Assembly (NCBI GenBank): GCA_018136815.1
Contig: CM030934.1
Span: 2,316,000-2,379,999 of the forward strand
Direction: 5' to 3'
Origin: Isochrysis galbana
Taxonomy: Eukaryota > Haptophyta > Isochrysidales > Isochrysidaceae
DNA length: 64,000 bases
The position numbers were made by a program, and so were the translations under genes. Of this stretch, positions 1 to 10,985 are shown one piece after another. Below the pieces are notes generated by a model, which was given only the letters and a program-made list of their open reading frames with translations, did not search any database and had not been told where the DNA came from. Position 1 is the first letter of the stretch. Each line of letters begins with the position of its first letter.

Positions 1-587
1 CGAGCGAGGCGTGTCGTACCGAAGCCGCACGAGAGGAGTGCGAGGACAGCGAGTAGAGGCACGAGCTTGCGCAGCGTAAAGGAGCGTACTGAACGTGGTG
101 TAGGCGCTCCCTCGGGTGCCCACGGGCGAGAGGAGCCCGGGAGGAGCTCGTGAGAGTGGCAGCTGCTTACGGGAGGAGGGAGGGAGGAAGAGCAAGCCGA
201 AGGAGCACAAGGGGAAGGCTTGCGAGTGCGAGCACCTAGCATTTAGAAGAGGAGGCCGAGGTCTCTCACGGAGGGAAAGGAGGGAGAGAGCGAGGGAGAG
301 AGGGAGAGAGGAAAGGGAAGGGAAGGGAAGGGGGGGCGAATTTTGTCTTAGCGCCGACTGCCCACCCCAAAGACGACTGCCCACCTGCTCTCGCTCTGGC
401 TCTCGCTTTCTGTGCCGCTTCCCCTCCACACAACCACCACCCCAAGCCCGCCGCCCCCCCCCTCCCCCCAAAGCAACCGCCCAAGCAACCCTTCCCCTCC
501 CCCGACACACACTCCAAGCCCTCCCCCGCCTCCCACTTCCCGCTCTGCGATGGCGGCCGCGCGGCGCTGTGGGGGCCGGACGCCGGC
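1..587. other. GC-rich leader region, no gene recognised
   Basis: Purine-rich then C-rich low-complexity sequence. Long reading frames exist in three frames and on both strands, but they are low-complexity Ser/Pro/Arg strings with no recognisable domain. Confidence 0.5.
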
Positions 588-613
588 AACTCGCTCTCTT
601 CTCTCTCTTCTCT

Positions 614-702
<89 letters not shown>

Positions 703-982
703 TCCTTCTTCTCCCACTCCCTCCTTCTCTCCTTCTCTCGCCGATCCTCTCCCTTTATCTCCTCTCTTCCTCTATCCCTCTCTCCCACTCTCTCTCTCTC
801 TCCCTCGCGCTTCTCCTTCTTCTTCCTCTCTCTCGCGCTCTATCTTCCTTCCCTCCCTGTCCACTCGCTCTCTCTCTCTCCCTCTCTCTCTCCTCGTCTT
901 TCCTCTCTCTCTCTCCTCTTACTAACCTCTTCCCCCCCCTCCCCCCCGGCCCCCGCCCTCTCTCTCTCTTCTCCAGCTCTCT
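588..982 (+). repeat. (CT)n microsatellite and pyrimidine tract
   Basis: Nearly pure CT dinucleotide and CTCTCTT runs, followed by C-rich pyrimidine sequence to about 1200. No start codon of a recognisable gene follows within 1 kb, so this may be an orphan promoter-type tract or plain microsatellite. Confidence 0.9.
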
Positions 983-1209
983 AAGAGTAGTAGTAGGGAC
1001 TCGACAAGTACTCCCTCAACGCCCCCCCCCCGCCCTCCTCCCCTCTCTACTTTCTACGCGCCTCCCTCCACCGCTCTCCTGCTCCCCCTCGCCCTCGCTT
1101 CCCCCATTACTATTACTTTCTACACTTCACACTTCACACTTCAACCCGCAACCCCCCCCCCCCTCTCTCTACTTTCCTACCGTCTCTCCCCCTCCCCCTC
1201 CCCCCCCCT

Positions 1210-1884
1210 CGCCCTGTCAGAGCAAGGCTGATCTCACTCTTTGGCCTTTGGAGTAGGGCGGTCAAATACTGTATACTATTTTAACTTCTAAGGGTGTAAA
1301 AATGAAAAAGTCAGGATTGAGGAAATACACCAAAGTAAAGCGGTGGAAACCCCGGAAAACACCCATCTAACACATATTCGGTGCCCTTTGGGCCCCAGAC
1401 CCCCCCCGGGAGCCCCCACAACGAAGCGTAACCCAAAAACGGCAAAACAGGCCTAAATACTCTATCTCGGAGAGCCCGAGTTCAAAACGACGCCGGGCGC
1501 GCTACGAGACCGTTCTCGTTCCTCAGCCCGCTGTCCGGCCCTCGCCAAGCCCCATATATCCAGGTGCCGCCCAGCCAGCGACGCCAATCGCGCGCGACGC
1601 GCCCCCAAGCTGCGTCGAAATCGGCCGTCGCGGCGCCCGAAAGCACGCGCGCTAACGTCCGCCGGCGGAGGCCGGAGAGCCCAACTTCGAACCGGCACAC
1701 CCTCCCCTCCCCCCCCCCTCCCTGAAAGAACCACCCACGAAGAAGAACAACTCACGAGCATGAGGCACCTCAGCAACGGCGCGACACCAACAACACAGCA
1801 GCAAGAAACCGGCCACCCAGAGGCACAGGAGGAAGGCGAGGACAGACCACTGAGGGCCGATGCACCCCGCCCGACCCAGCCCCC
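1210..1884. other. Non-coding stretch with a dispersed GC repeat copy
   Basis: No gene seen. Positions 1530-1700, read on the minus strand, share a peptide-level signature (a Y-G-A-W core and a following A-R-P) with the duplicated repeat at 6150-6550. This marks it as a decayed copy of the same dispersed repeat. Confidence 0.4.
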
Positions 1885-2028
1885 CCCCACGACCCGGGCC
1901 CCTATGTAGAGCACGAGGGGAGTTGCCGCAAGGCGGGAAGTGAGAGGAGAGGAAGGGACCTGGGCGTGGCTACAATAGACAACCCCGTAGCCGCGCGCGT
2001 GGCGAGAACATTAAAAGGTTTTTTTTTT
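1885..2028 (+). mobile_element. LINE 3' end (T-tailed)
   Basis: Carries the family 3'-UTR signature GTAGAGCACGAGGGGA (from 1906), then a CCGCAAGGCG block and a GCGCGCG...GAGAACATTAAAAGG block, ending in ten T. The same string of blocks ends the LINE copies at 10.1, 46.0 and 47.3 kb. The coding part upstream is not recognisable, so this is a 5'-truncated or decayed copy. No target-site duplication was found. Confidence 0.75.
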
Positions 2029-2571
2029 GTTGAGGGTGGGGTTGCTATGCGCACGCGCCGCGTCCTTGTATGTCGTGATTAGCTTTGCACTCATCTTCGT
2101 AATAATAATATTGTTGTGGCATTCCTACCTAAAAAGAAAACAAGCATGAAAAAAAATCACCTGGCCCTCTTTTGACGGAACGCGACTTCAGCCGAGCCGC
2201 ACGCGTCCTCGCCCGCTTTGCCCGATCATTCTCGGCTTGCTCTCCCTGGCGTAGCGCGGTTTCCACTTCCTGAGCGCGGATCATCGCACCGGAGTCGGAG
2301 CTATCATCCTCATCGCTACAATGGCAGATAGCAGCAGGCCCACCGCCCACCGCCCACCGCCGCCACGCCGCCACAGATCCCGCTGCCGCGACCGCTCCCG
2401 CCGCCGCGACAGCTCCCGCCGCCGCGACAGCTCCCGCCGCCACTCCCGTCGCCGCTGCGGCGACCGCTGCGGCGACCTGTATTATGACCGCCGCCGCGAC
2501 CCGCGGCGCTGTGCCCGTCGCCGCCGCAACCCGCTACACCGCGAGCGGCGTTGGGCTTGCTCGAGCGAAGG

Positions 2572-2645
2572 GCCTTCTCTACTTTCCTACTTTCTTCTCC
2601 CTCCCCCCGCCTTCTCTACTTTCCTACCTTCTTCTCCCCCCCGCG
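2572..2645 (+). promoter_or_regulatory. Pyrimidine tract upstream of HIT gene
   Basis: About 75 bases, nearly all C or T, with repeated CTCTACTTTCCTAC units, ending about 45 bases before the chosen ATG. It matches the pyrimidine tracts found on the coding strand before many other starts in this window. A role in transcription start or in the 5' leader is inferred. Confidence 0.4.
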
Positions 2646-2690
2646 CGGGGTGTGTGGAGGGGGGGGACGCAACGTGGCGCCGCCGCCCAC

Positions 2691-4132
2691 ATGACGCCCT
2701 ACGACCCTTCCAACGTCTTTGCACGCATCCTGCGGGGCGAGCTGGCGTGCCACAAGGTGTTTGAGGACGAGCACAGCCTTGCCATCCTCGACGCCTTCCC
2801 CGTCGCCCCAGGACACGCGCTACTCCTTCCCAAGGCACCGTGTACATCGCTTCTGGACATGAGCCCCGCGACCGCCGCGAGAGTCCTCTCCTCTCTCCCA
2901 AAGCTGGCGGCGGTGGTGCAGCAGGCGACGGGCGCGCCCGCAGTCAAAGTGGTCCAAAACTCGGGCGCTCAGGCAGGACAGCTCGTCTTCCACTGCCACT
3001 TCCACGTGATCCCGCGATTCGGAGGCGAGAGTGACTCGCTCCAGTCGGCGGGGCCGCTCGAGCCCGCTGCCGCAGAGCAGATGCTGCGCAAGATGCGCGC
3101 GATCGTCTCGCCGCCCTACTCCAGGGTGCTGAGCGAGCTTGACAGTCTGATGGACGAGATTCGCAGCGGTGACATCAAGAGGCTCGCCTCGGCTGACCAG
3201 CCGGCCGATGCGCCCAAGGCGGCCGACAAAGCAAAGCAGCAGCAGAAGCAGCCGCCAAAGGCGAAGGGGGAGGCGGCGACCTCCCCCGCGTCTGCGCCTG
3301 CCGCCAAGGGTGCTGCCGCACCGGCGGTCGCACCGGTGCCCGGCGGTGGTGACAAAGTGGACAAGAAGGCGGCGAAGAAGGCGGCGCAGGAGAAGGCGGC
3401 GGCCAAGGCGGCAGCTGCCAGCAAGGACGCCGCAGGAGGCAAGGGTGGTGCCGCCGATGCCGACCGCCCGGTCGACATCTCTTGGCTCGACATCCGCGTT
3501 GGTGCGCGCCGCCCGCCGCCCCCGCCCCTACGGCACGGTTCGCTGCCTCAGCTCCCTCCTCATGGCTGCACCCGGACAGGTCACATCACCGCGGCGGAGG
3601 CTCATCCCGACTCGGACAAGCTCTATGTGGAGACGATCGACGTCGGCGAAGCCGCTCCACGCCAGGTGGGTCCAGCATCTGCCGTGCTCCCAGGCGCTAT
3701 CCCGTTGCCGCTCCCCACGAGGCGGCTCCGCCCGGCCCGTTCTCCGCTTTCCAGGTGCTCTCCGGCTTGGCCCAGTACCTTCCCATTGATGCAGTGCGCG
3801 GCGCTCGTGTGGTGGTCTTATGCAACCTCGGCACCAAGAAGATGGGCGGCGTCGAGTCCCAAGGGATGGTGCTCTGCGCCAAGGGGGAAGCGGGGCTTCA
3901 GTTTGTCGTGCCGCCTGCTGAGGCGCCTGTTGGCGCGCGCGTTACGTTCGACGGCTATCCCGGAGAAGCCGAGACCAACCCCAAGCGGATCGGCAAGAAG
4001 AAGGTGTGGGAGGCCTGCATGCCTGAGCTGGCAACCAATGGGGATGGTGTCGCGTGCTACAAGGGGGTGCCCTTCAGCGTGGAGGGCCGGGTTTGCACGT
4101 CCCCGGGTGTCACAAACGCGCCCATCAGCTGA
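2691..4132 (+). CDS. HIT-domain protein fused to EMAPII-type tRNA-binding domain
   Basis: Three exons: 2691-3501, 3580-3665 and 3755-4132, all with GT-AG introns and continuous frame, giving about 424 aa. Residues 1-115 form a HIT fold with the nucleotide-binding triad H101-x-H103-x-H105. A Lys/Ala-rich linker (roughly 150-265) follows, then a C-terminal OB-fold tRNA-binding domain (about 265-424) of the EMAPII/Arc1p/Trbp111 type, recognised by D-x-R-V-G, H-P-D-S-D-K-L-Y, V-L-S-G-L and L-C-N-L. HIT proteins hydrolyse nucleoside phosphoramidates or dinucleotides; EMAPII domains bind the outside of tRNA. The fused protein may clean up aminoacyl-adenylates or act as a synthetase cofactor, which is inference. 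The ATG was chosen because it begins the HIT homology; the frame is open upstream to 2484. No N-terminal targeting signal is evident. Confidence 0.88.
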
Positions 4133-4229
4133 GACAGGAAGGCGGCTCGCGAGCATGACACGACTTGTAGAGGCGGGAGATGGCACCACGCGCCGTTGAT
4201 GAGGATGGGGCCAGCAGTGGCGAATGGCG

Positions 4230-4711
4230 CAGAGATAGTAGGTGGCGTGCGGGGGCCACCGAATATCGCCAAGAAGGAGGCGAAGCCAGTGATGGAGGAG
4301 GTGCTTTCGAGATGAGTATTGGCGCAGCGGGCCTGCTTGTGATATTGGCCGTCTGTGCGACTGCACGTGCTCTCGCCGGAATCATTGCGCGCGCATCATT
4401 GGATTCCTTGCTTCATATCCGAGTTGAGTGCTGCCTCGCCATTGGTTGGGCACAGCTGGGATTGACGCCAAGTCGATATGCGGCCGCAGAGATAGTCGGT
4501 GGCGTGCAGGCGAGGCTAGTGATGGAGGAGATGCTTTCGAGATGAGTATTGGCGCAGCGGGCCTGCTTGTGACATTGGCCGTCTATGCGACTCCGCGTGC
4601 TCTCGCCGGAAGCATTGCGGGCGCATCTGGATGCTTTGCTTGACATTCGAGCTGAATGTTGCCTCGCCATTGGTTGGGCACAGCTGGGATTGTCGCCAAG
4701 TCGATATCTGG
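4230..4711. repeat. Tandem duplication of about 250 bp
   Basis: 4230-4480 and 4489-4711 are two diverged direct copies. Both contain GATGGAGGAG, CGAGATGAGTATTGGCGCAG, and GCCTCGCCATTGGTTGGGCA followed by AGTCGATAT. They sit just downstream of the HIT gene stop. No coding function is recognised. Confidence 0.85.
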
Positions 4712-4739
4712 CTAGCACCAGCTGACACATCTATCAATC

Positions 4740-5230
4740 GCGTATCGCTGGTGGCTCGGTGATTGCCCTTACCGCACCTCTGCGCTATTGCCTAATGTTG
4801 TTGCCGCCATACCAACCCCGCCTCTTCTCATATGTGTTGCGTGGCGTTGTGGCGGCGTGTGTGCAGTGTGCAGAGGGGTGAGGAGCATCGATGATGTAAA
4901 ATCGGGCTGTATCTCGTGTATGTATGTAGTGATGGACACCACTAGCCACTAGGAGCATGGACGGAACGGAATGCCGGCCGACGTCTATGTAATGCGATGG
5001 GCGCCCTTGCCCTTGCTCGCGCCACTGTCGATTGCGGATTGCGATAAATAAAATAATTAATTTTATATCCTAGCCAGCCCCACTAGCTAATTGGACACAA
5101 CTTTTCCGTCCCGGAATCCCGCCATGCCTGACGAGCCAGGTGTCCGAGTGCTACCGGGGGGAGGGGGCACTGCCCCCTCCCCTCGATATTTGTCCTCCCC
5201 CCAGTGCACGCACCGACCCCGCGCACCCCA
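4740..5230. other. Intergenic, no gene seen
   Basis: Mixed-composition intergenic DNA with an AT-rich patch near 5041-5070 containing AATAAA-like strings. Nothing coding is recognised. Confidence 0.5.
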
Positions 5231-5234
5231 GCAC

Positions 5235-5355
5235 GTCCTCTCCTCGAGTAGTTTCGCATATGGGCAATTTTGGGGCCCAAGTTTCGCGAAAGTTTCAGGG
5301 CCAAAAAAGTGACCCAAGTTTCGCGATGAGTTTCGCGAAACTCTTACCCGGCCCT
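5235..5355. repeat. Dispersed AAATTT/TTTCGCGAAA short repeat
   Basis: Contains several AAGTTTCGCGA and TTTCGCGAAA words and ends ACCCGGCCC. Related strings occur at 27545-27680, 36831-36945, 39870-39985 and 50995-51095, suggesting a short dispersed family of about 110 bp. Confidence 0.4.
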
Positions 5356-5372
5356 AACTAACACGCTTAGTC

Positions 5373-5552
5373 AACGCCGACCCCGAAATGAAGGGAGTCA
5401 CGATAGGGCCTAGAGAGCTAAGACTTTCGCAGTTTGCGGACGACACGCAAATAATTCTAGCAAACTCCTTCGAGTCCTTGGAAAGGGCGATGAAGATCCT
5501 TGACACGTATGGAAACGCCACCGGGGCTAGGGTAAACAAACGGAAGAGTTAG
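5373..5552 (+). pseudogene. LINE reverse-transcriptase fragment
   Basis: A 59-codon frame encodes the palm-domain core with the F-A-D-D active-site motif followed by T-Q-I-I-L, then the usual helix and the N-A-T-G-A-R-V-N strand, ending in TAG. This is the YxDD region of a non-LTR reverse transcriptase. It is cut off on both sides: upstream is unrelated AT-motif repeat and downstream is non-coding. It is the only surviving RT catalytic core in the window. Confidence 0.8.
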
Positions 5553-5559
5553 CCCGGTC

Positions 5560-6149
5560 ACTCACTATGGGGGTGCGGAGGGCACCAGCAATTATGGGTA
5601 AATGAAGGGCTAAATAAGCTCCCTATAGGTTCCGGTAGGATGGATCAGCAAAAAAAATTGGGGGTTCCCCGGCGAAATTTTCGAAAAATACCGAATTTCA
5701 GGCCTTCGAAGACGGTGCGCGAAATACAGTCGGGCCCCCCTCCGGTATATTTTTAGTGAGGCCCTTCATGCGAGGCACAAACATGGAATGACGAGGAGAA
5801 TTTTGACGCCAACTCACTGGGTCTACAAGAAGTGGTTCTTTACACACTGGACCATAAGTCAAACTCATAATTTTGCACTTCAATGTGTACGAAAGTATCA
5901 CAAAACTCAAGACGCTTACGTGAACCACTAGTCACCGAGGGCTAGAGCGGCTAATTTGGCACCGCGACCGGGCGGATGGCATGGTCTTTTCTTTCATCCA
6001 TTTCAACTAGGACAGCAGAAAACGTTAAATCAAGATATGCTGCTCTAGTGGCCGAGCCAATTGCTCTCTCCAGCCTCGCACATCTTGACGAATATCGGCA
6101 TTGGCGCAAAAACCGCCTAAACGGTAACGTACCGAAATGCGTTCGAACA
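5560..6149. other. Low-information intergenic DNA
   Basis: AT-richer stretch with no recognisable gene. It contains an A7 run and further TTCGAAAAAT-like words. Confidence 0.4.
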
Positions 6150-6550
6150 CCCAACTTCCCACCTCTACCGGGCGCGCTGCCGGCGCTTTCTCGGTCATCC
6201 ACTGGGATAGAATGCCCTGCCAGGCACCATATCCGAATATGCCGCCCGAGCAGCCACGCCAATCGCCGCCGCCGCCCGCGCGCATCGCGAAGTAGTCGGC
6301 CGTGTGTGCCGCCGACGACTACGCCAACGTCACCCGGCCGAACGGGCCGAGTGCCCAACTTTCGACCGCTACCGGGCGCGCTGCCGGCGCTTTCTCGGTC
6401 ATCCACTGGGATAGAATGCCTTACCAGGCACCATATCCGAATATGCCGCCCGAGCAGCCACGCCAATCGCCGCCGCCGCCCGCGCGCATCGCGAAATAGT
6501 CGGCCGTGCGTGCCGCCGACGACTACGCCAACGTCACCTGGCCGAACGGG
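6150..6550 (-). repeat. Tandem duplication (204-bp unit) of a dispersed GC repeat
   Basis: Copy 1 is 6150-6353 and copy 2 is 6354-6550, about 90 percent alike by eye. Read on the minus strand, both encode a D-W-R-G...Y-G-A-W...Q-W-M...A-P-A-A-R-P pattern. It recurs at 50790-50960 (Q-W-M...A-P-A-A-R) and more weakly at 1530-1700. This suggests decayed coding sequence of an unidentified mobile element rather than a host gene. Confidence 0.6.
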
Positions 6551-6655
6551 TAGGAGGTGGATAACCTATCCGACGTACCCGAGAGTGGGGACAAGTGAGG
6601 ACGGGCCCCTTCTGGGGATCGGACTGCTCCCGATGGCCGAGCACGCGGCCACACG
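6551..6655 (+). mobile_element. LINE ORF2 fragment
   Basis: Encodes R-R-W-I-T-Y-P-T-Y-P-R-V-G...G-P-L-L-G-I-G-L-L-P-M, nearly the same as the post-RT segment of the LINE at 55.9-56.0 kb. It is a short truncated remnant. Confidence 0.75.
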
Positions 6656-7730
6656 GTGAAGCTCAGGTACTTCTAGGTTGGTAGGGTTCGTCCCTAGCGA
6701 TCTAGAATTCGAGTTCTCGTTTCGTTCCGTCTAGCCTGTTTGTCAGGTCTAGATTCCAGGTTTCCTCCTTTCGGGTAATCTTGACCCAAAGGAGCCAGGT
6801 CGCCTGTCACTCGCCGCGCGCTTGTCTCAGGCTCTCAGGTTACCTTGTGAAGGCTTATTTAGCTTCTTGCAAGGCTTGTCGTTTCTTGTTGGGTTCCGGT
6901 TCTTTCTTGGGGCTTGCTAACTTTCGTTGTCGTCCAGGCCTGTTCTTTGTAGGTTCTGTTTAGCCTGGTTAGGGTTTCGTTGCCTTCCGGCGTTTGGCGT
7001 TGGCGTTCGGAAATTTCCTCTCACATTCCCTAGGTCCGCTACCCTTGGCTTGTAGGTCCTTGCTCCTTTCTTCTCGGTCAAGGTTTTGGCGAGCGAGTCG
7101 GTTGCTCTATCCGCTCGAGATTTGAGGTTTAATTTGCCATCTCCCCTTGGAGATCGGTGTAGGTTCGCTTCTTAGGTCCTTGCTTCTTTCTTCTCGGTCA
7201 AGGTTTTGGCGAGTTGGCGAGCGAGTCGGTTGCTCTATCCGCTCGAGATTTGAGGTTTAATTTGCCATCTCCCCTTGGAGATCGGTGTAGGTTCGCTTCT
7301 TAGGTGAGGGAATCTTTCCCCTTGATGCAAGTTACATGCAAGCCCTTGGCCCCTTTGGTGTTTCTTCCCCTTGGTTGCTACTCAGGGTTGTTCGTTAGAA
7401 GCGTCTAGAAGGTTCACGCTCAACGGCAAGATTTCCTCTGTCGTGAAGATATCTCGTCGCGATCTGTATCCAAAGTGATCGCCGTGGTCGCGCGACATGA
7501 CGCTCCCCTTTGGACTCTCCGCTACGTGGGAAGTTACAACGGAGACACGCTCCGGCCGTCGCTGCGGAGTCTCTCTCTCTCTCTCGCTCTCTCTCTCCGT
7601 CTCTCGCGACGTGTTTGAGTTATCGGTGATTTGGGGTCTCGGTTGCTTGATAATTTGCTTGGTTTGGGTGAATGATTCCGGTATGTTCGTGAGTCTGTGT
7701 ATCCTGTTGTTCTCAGCTTCGTTGGCCGTC
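6656..7730. other. T/C-rich non-coding region with internal duplication
   Basis: No host gene recognised. Composition is distinct, with many TTCG, CTTGG and TAGG words, and resembles the last 650 bases of the window. It may be the 5' region of an unidentified retroelement, which is inference. Confidence 0.3.
7053..7303. repeat. Tandem duplication, about 120-bp unit
   Basis: 7053-7172 and 7173-7303 are near-identical direct repeats beginning TAGGTCCTTGCT and ending GGTTCGCTTCT. The second copy has an extra 8 bases (GTTGGCGA). Confidence 0.9.
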
Positions 7731-7989
7731 GTTGTTCGCTGCGTCGCTGCACTCAAGCAGCCTAGGCTCCATCCCTGAGGGAAGAGTTCTTTGTAGGTCT
7801 AACAATCTTTTAAAACCCAACACACTAGGGCCGCTAGGAGCGCCTCGCCGCCCCACAGCCCTTCGTTCGCCGTTCGTTCCCCGTCCAGACACCCAAATGG
7901 GGTTGCCCGACCCAGTCCAGAATTTCATTCACCCGACTCCCGGTGGGGAGGAGGGCCAAAGCGCCGCGCTAGCCGCCGGTGCTGCTCGC

Positions 7990-9923
7990 GACGGAGTGGC
8001 TCAGAGCCCTCCGGCTCCGCTCGACTCAACAGAAACATACATCACTAAAATGAACAACATATGGATCCACACCAACACAAACTACCTAGGAGAACCGGCT
8101 GAGAACCTACTTTTATAAGTGGGGGTCAATGGGGGCCTCGCGCCCCCCTCTCTCCATCGCGGACACCCCCCGGGGTGGGCCCGTACAATCAACCCCAGCC
8201 CCTGCCCTTTGGCAGGGGCTGGGCAATCAACACTCTGGCCTAGACCCCTAGTGGGCGCGGGCCGAGACTCGCACTCCCACGCCCAGCATGGGCCTGCCCT
8301 CGAGCTGACTCCCCCCCCTCCCCTGGTCGCCAAACATACAGAGGCCACTGGGAGGCTCCAATGGCCAGCGTGGCAAGCGTGGGAGAGGCAGGGGGGGCCA
8401 GGGGCTGAGCCCCAGCCTCCACTGCCCCCTGAGCTGCCCTTGCTGGCCCTCTGGGAGCCCCCAAAGGCCCTCTGAGAGCAGGCCGTGGCGCGCCGCATGG
8501 CGACGCGCCGCAGGGAGAGGGGCGGAGGAGAATGGAGAGAGGGAGAGGGGGGAATTTGCGCCCCCCCCGATGGAGTGCGGTAAGAAACGGGCCCCGTTTG
8601 CGTTAGCAAACGGGCGAAGGGGGGCGGCTGGCGACAGGAGGGGCGAGAAGAAGGGAGTGGCTCAAGACGTCCCTGTGGCAGGTATCGGGGGGCGCAATCA
8701 TTTATTTCTTCGAGGACTGCTCGCGGCGCGAGCTGAAAGGGCCGTTCTGCTTCACGACGAGAGGTCCCTCCCCCCCCCCCGGTGTTTTTCCCCGGAGAGT
8801 CGGCCGGCGTCGACCGGTCCGCCTCAATGGGTTTTCCCTCATTGTAACTTGTGGGGAGTTATAATGGGAGCCGGGGGTTTGCGAGGGGGGAGATTTGAAG
8901 GGATGCATATGTGTATGTGTCTGTGCCATCACTTCAAGGCGTGCGGGCAAGTGCGCTGAGGGGTGTCGTGATAGTACCGGGCTAGTGGGAGTAGTGGTAC
9001 TAACGCTCAGTTGTTTTATAGGAGAACCGGCTGACCTAGCGGGAGTCGCGACCCCAGAGGAAACCCGACAATACCATTCCCCCGCTAGGTGGGGAGAAGG
9101 ACTCAAAGGCCCAAAATACATGGAGTACCCGATTGCGGACGAGTACACCGTCGGCGGAAAAACGCAACTCGACCGCATCACAGTCTCAGACTTAACACGA
9201 GAGCTGGAGAAAAACGTACCTAGCATCACGCCCCAGCCGGCACGAGAGTCATGGGCTCGAAAAATCAACCTAACCCATGAAGAGTGGAAACACGTGGCCA
9301 GCTTATACACCCTACCACTACTAAAGCACACGGACAAACACCTGCACTTCAAACACATCACCCACAGGAGACTGGGCACACGAAATCGCTTCGCCACAAC
9401 GACCACGAAAACATGCAGATTATGCAGGAAACACCACGAAAACTCGACCCACCTGGCCAGATGCCCCGCCACAAAACAAGTCTTTGAGACCATAGAAGCG
9501 ATAGCGGGGTTCACACCGGAAAACAAGAGGACAACGACACAAAAAATAAAAGACAGGCTGTTCGCATACCCAAATGCGCCGACGCCTGATAGCCTCAAAT
9601 CCCTTTATCTGATAGCATGGAGATTTATAATAAGTGACTTCTACAAAGTCGAGTACGAAAACTACTCCTTTCACCACATACCCGTCATCGAACGCACCTT
9701 GACCAGATTCACAGTCCTCGTACGCGGCCTTGAATCCTCTAACAAAACTTCGCCAGCGCGTACGAGCACGAGCCAAGCCTCACGAGGTAGGAAACCAAAG
9801 ATCAAGGACGCAAGAGAGCTTAGCGCCCCAATCTTCAAAACGAACCACAAAGGTGCCCTCGCGATGAACATAGACCTAACCCTGGTGGCACAAGCACTCG
9901 ACATAGCTGAAAAGCTAGCCTAA
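7990..9923 (+). pseudogene. LINE ORF2 C-terminal part, split by a SINE insertion
   Basis: Coding sequence runs 7990-8102 and resumes at 9019-9923. Removing the 932-bp insertion (element plus one duplication) restores one frame. It matches the C-terminal third of the 54.7-57.9 kb LINE: K-H-I-T-H-R-R, a C2HC zinc knuckle (codons at 9414-9464, C-x2-C-x8-H-x3-C), then A-W-R-F-I-I-S-D-F-Y-K and a final basic region. Endonuclease and RT domains are absent. Upstream limits are uncertain; some similarity may extend to about 7730. Confidence 0.8.
8087..9034 (+). mobile_element. SINE-like element, family A, with 16-bp target duplication
   Basis: The element is 8103-9018 (916 bp), flanked by perfect copies of TAGGAGAACCGGCTGA at 8087-8102 and 9019-9034. 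It begins GAACCTACTTTTATAAG and ends with the hairpin AGTACC...GGTACT followed by CGCTCAGTTGTTTTA. It contains no credible protein. Other copies are at 18.6-20.5 kb (minus, dimer), 32.3-32.5 kb (internally deleted) and 39.4 kb (fragment). It interrupts the LINE reading frame, so it inserted after that LINE copy. Confidence 0.9.
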
Positions 9924-10280
9924 CCTCCCACCGAACGACACACTTCACACCTCCCACGACCCATCACCAAAGGCCTAGTACACAACACAACCCCAAACCA
10001 GGTACTCCACGCGACAACAGCCACAAGAATCCCAAAAAGAAACCGACCGCCCGATGGCGCGAGGGAAGGCCGAGGAGTCGACCATCGATCGGGGATCGGT
10101 GCACGCCGCCTGCCACTGAAAACCCCGAACACTGAGCCCCTAAGTAGAGCACGAGGGGACGAGCCGCAAGGCGAGTGAGAGGGAGAGATAAGGGGTGCGG
10201 GCGCGGCCGTCAATAGAAGGTAGCAGAGTCGCGCGCGCGGTGAGAATATTAAGAAGTTTTTTTGTGTTTTTGTTTTTTTT
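9924..10280 (+). mobile_element. LINE 3' UTR with T tail
   Basis: Follows the ORF2 stop directly. Contains the family signature GTAGAGCACGAGGGGA (from 10144), the CCGCAAGGCG block and GCGCGCGCGGTGAGAATATT, then AAGAAG and a T7 run extended by further T/G tract. It matches the tail at 45.94-46.06 kb. Confidence 0.85.
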
Positions 10281-10499
10281 TCTGTGTGGTCGTTTAGAGC
10301 GGAGCGTCGCGTCGCATTATGCGAGACTTTCGGCTAGACCAAGCGCTTTCGCTACGAGGGCAGGCGCGCAGGCGCAGAGCGCAGAGGGCTAGAGAGGGCA
10401 GCGAGACGGGGCGCAGGCCCCCCCTGGGATCTTTTTTGCCTTTTTTTGTAGACGGCTGTTGGCATTCTATAGTCTCCTGGGCGAGTCTTCCAGAATCGA

Positions 10500-10556
10500 A
10501 TCTTCTTCCCTCCCCCCCCCCCCCCCCCCCCCTCTCTCTCTCTCTCTCTTCCTCTC

Positions 10557-10598
<42 letters not shown>

Positions 10599-10854
10599 TC
10601 TCCTCTCCTCTCTCTCTCTCTCCCCGTTTTTTTCACAAGGAGAGCGAGGAACTCTTTTGTACCGTCACGTGGATTCATTCCCTGTGTTGCTGCCCTCTTC
10701 CTCCAGCAAAGCAATGGAGGACTCGAGGAGGGGACCGCTCCTCTCGGTTCACGTAGTAGAAGTACGAAGAACTGTATATATGCTTTAGAAGTATGTGCGC
10801 CTTACACCCCCCCCTCCCCACTCTCTCCCTCTCTTCTCTCTCTCTGCTGTCCCT

Positions 10855-10890
<36 letters not shown>

Positions 10891-10893
10891 CTC

Positions 10894-10952
<59 letters not shown>

Positions 10953-10985
10953 TTCTACTCTCTGTTTGTTCTCTTCTCTCTCTCT
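10500..10985 (+). repeat. C-run and (CT)n tracts upstream of DnaJ gene
   Basis: A C-rich run near 10510-10530, (CT)n blocks at 10531-10623 and 10811-10985, and a short non-repetitive part between. A GA/GGGA-rich segment (11130-11205) follows before the ATG. This is the promoter-proximal region of the DnaJ gene. Confidence 0.85.

Noticed and set aside
116-984. Long overlapping reading frames on both strands
   Set aside because: They are driven by CT repeats and C-rich DNA, giving Ser/Leu/Pro or Arg/Glu strings in several frames with no domain.
2129-2443. Minus-strand 104-codon frame with Ala-Gly-Val repeats
   Set aside because: The N-terminal half is a GCC-type repeat. The acidic/basic C-terminal half is coding-like but too short and unsupported.
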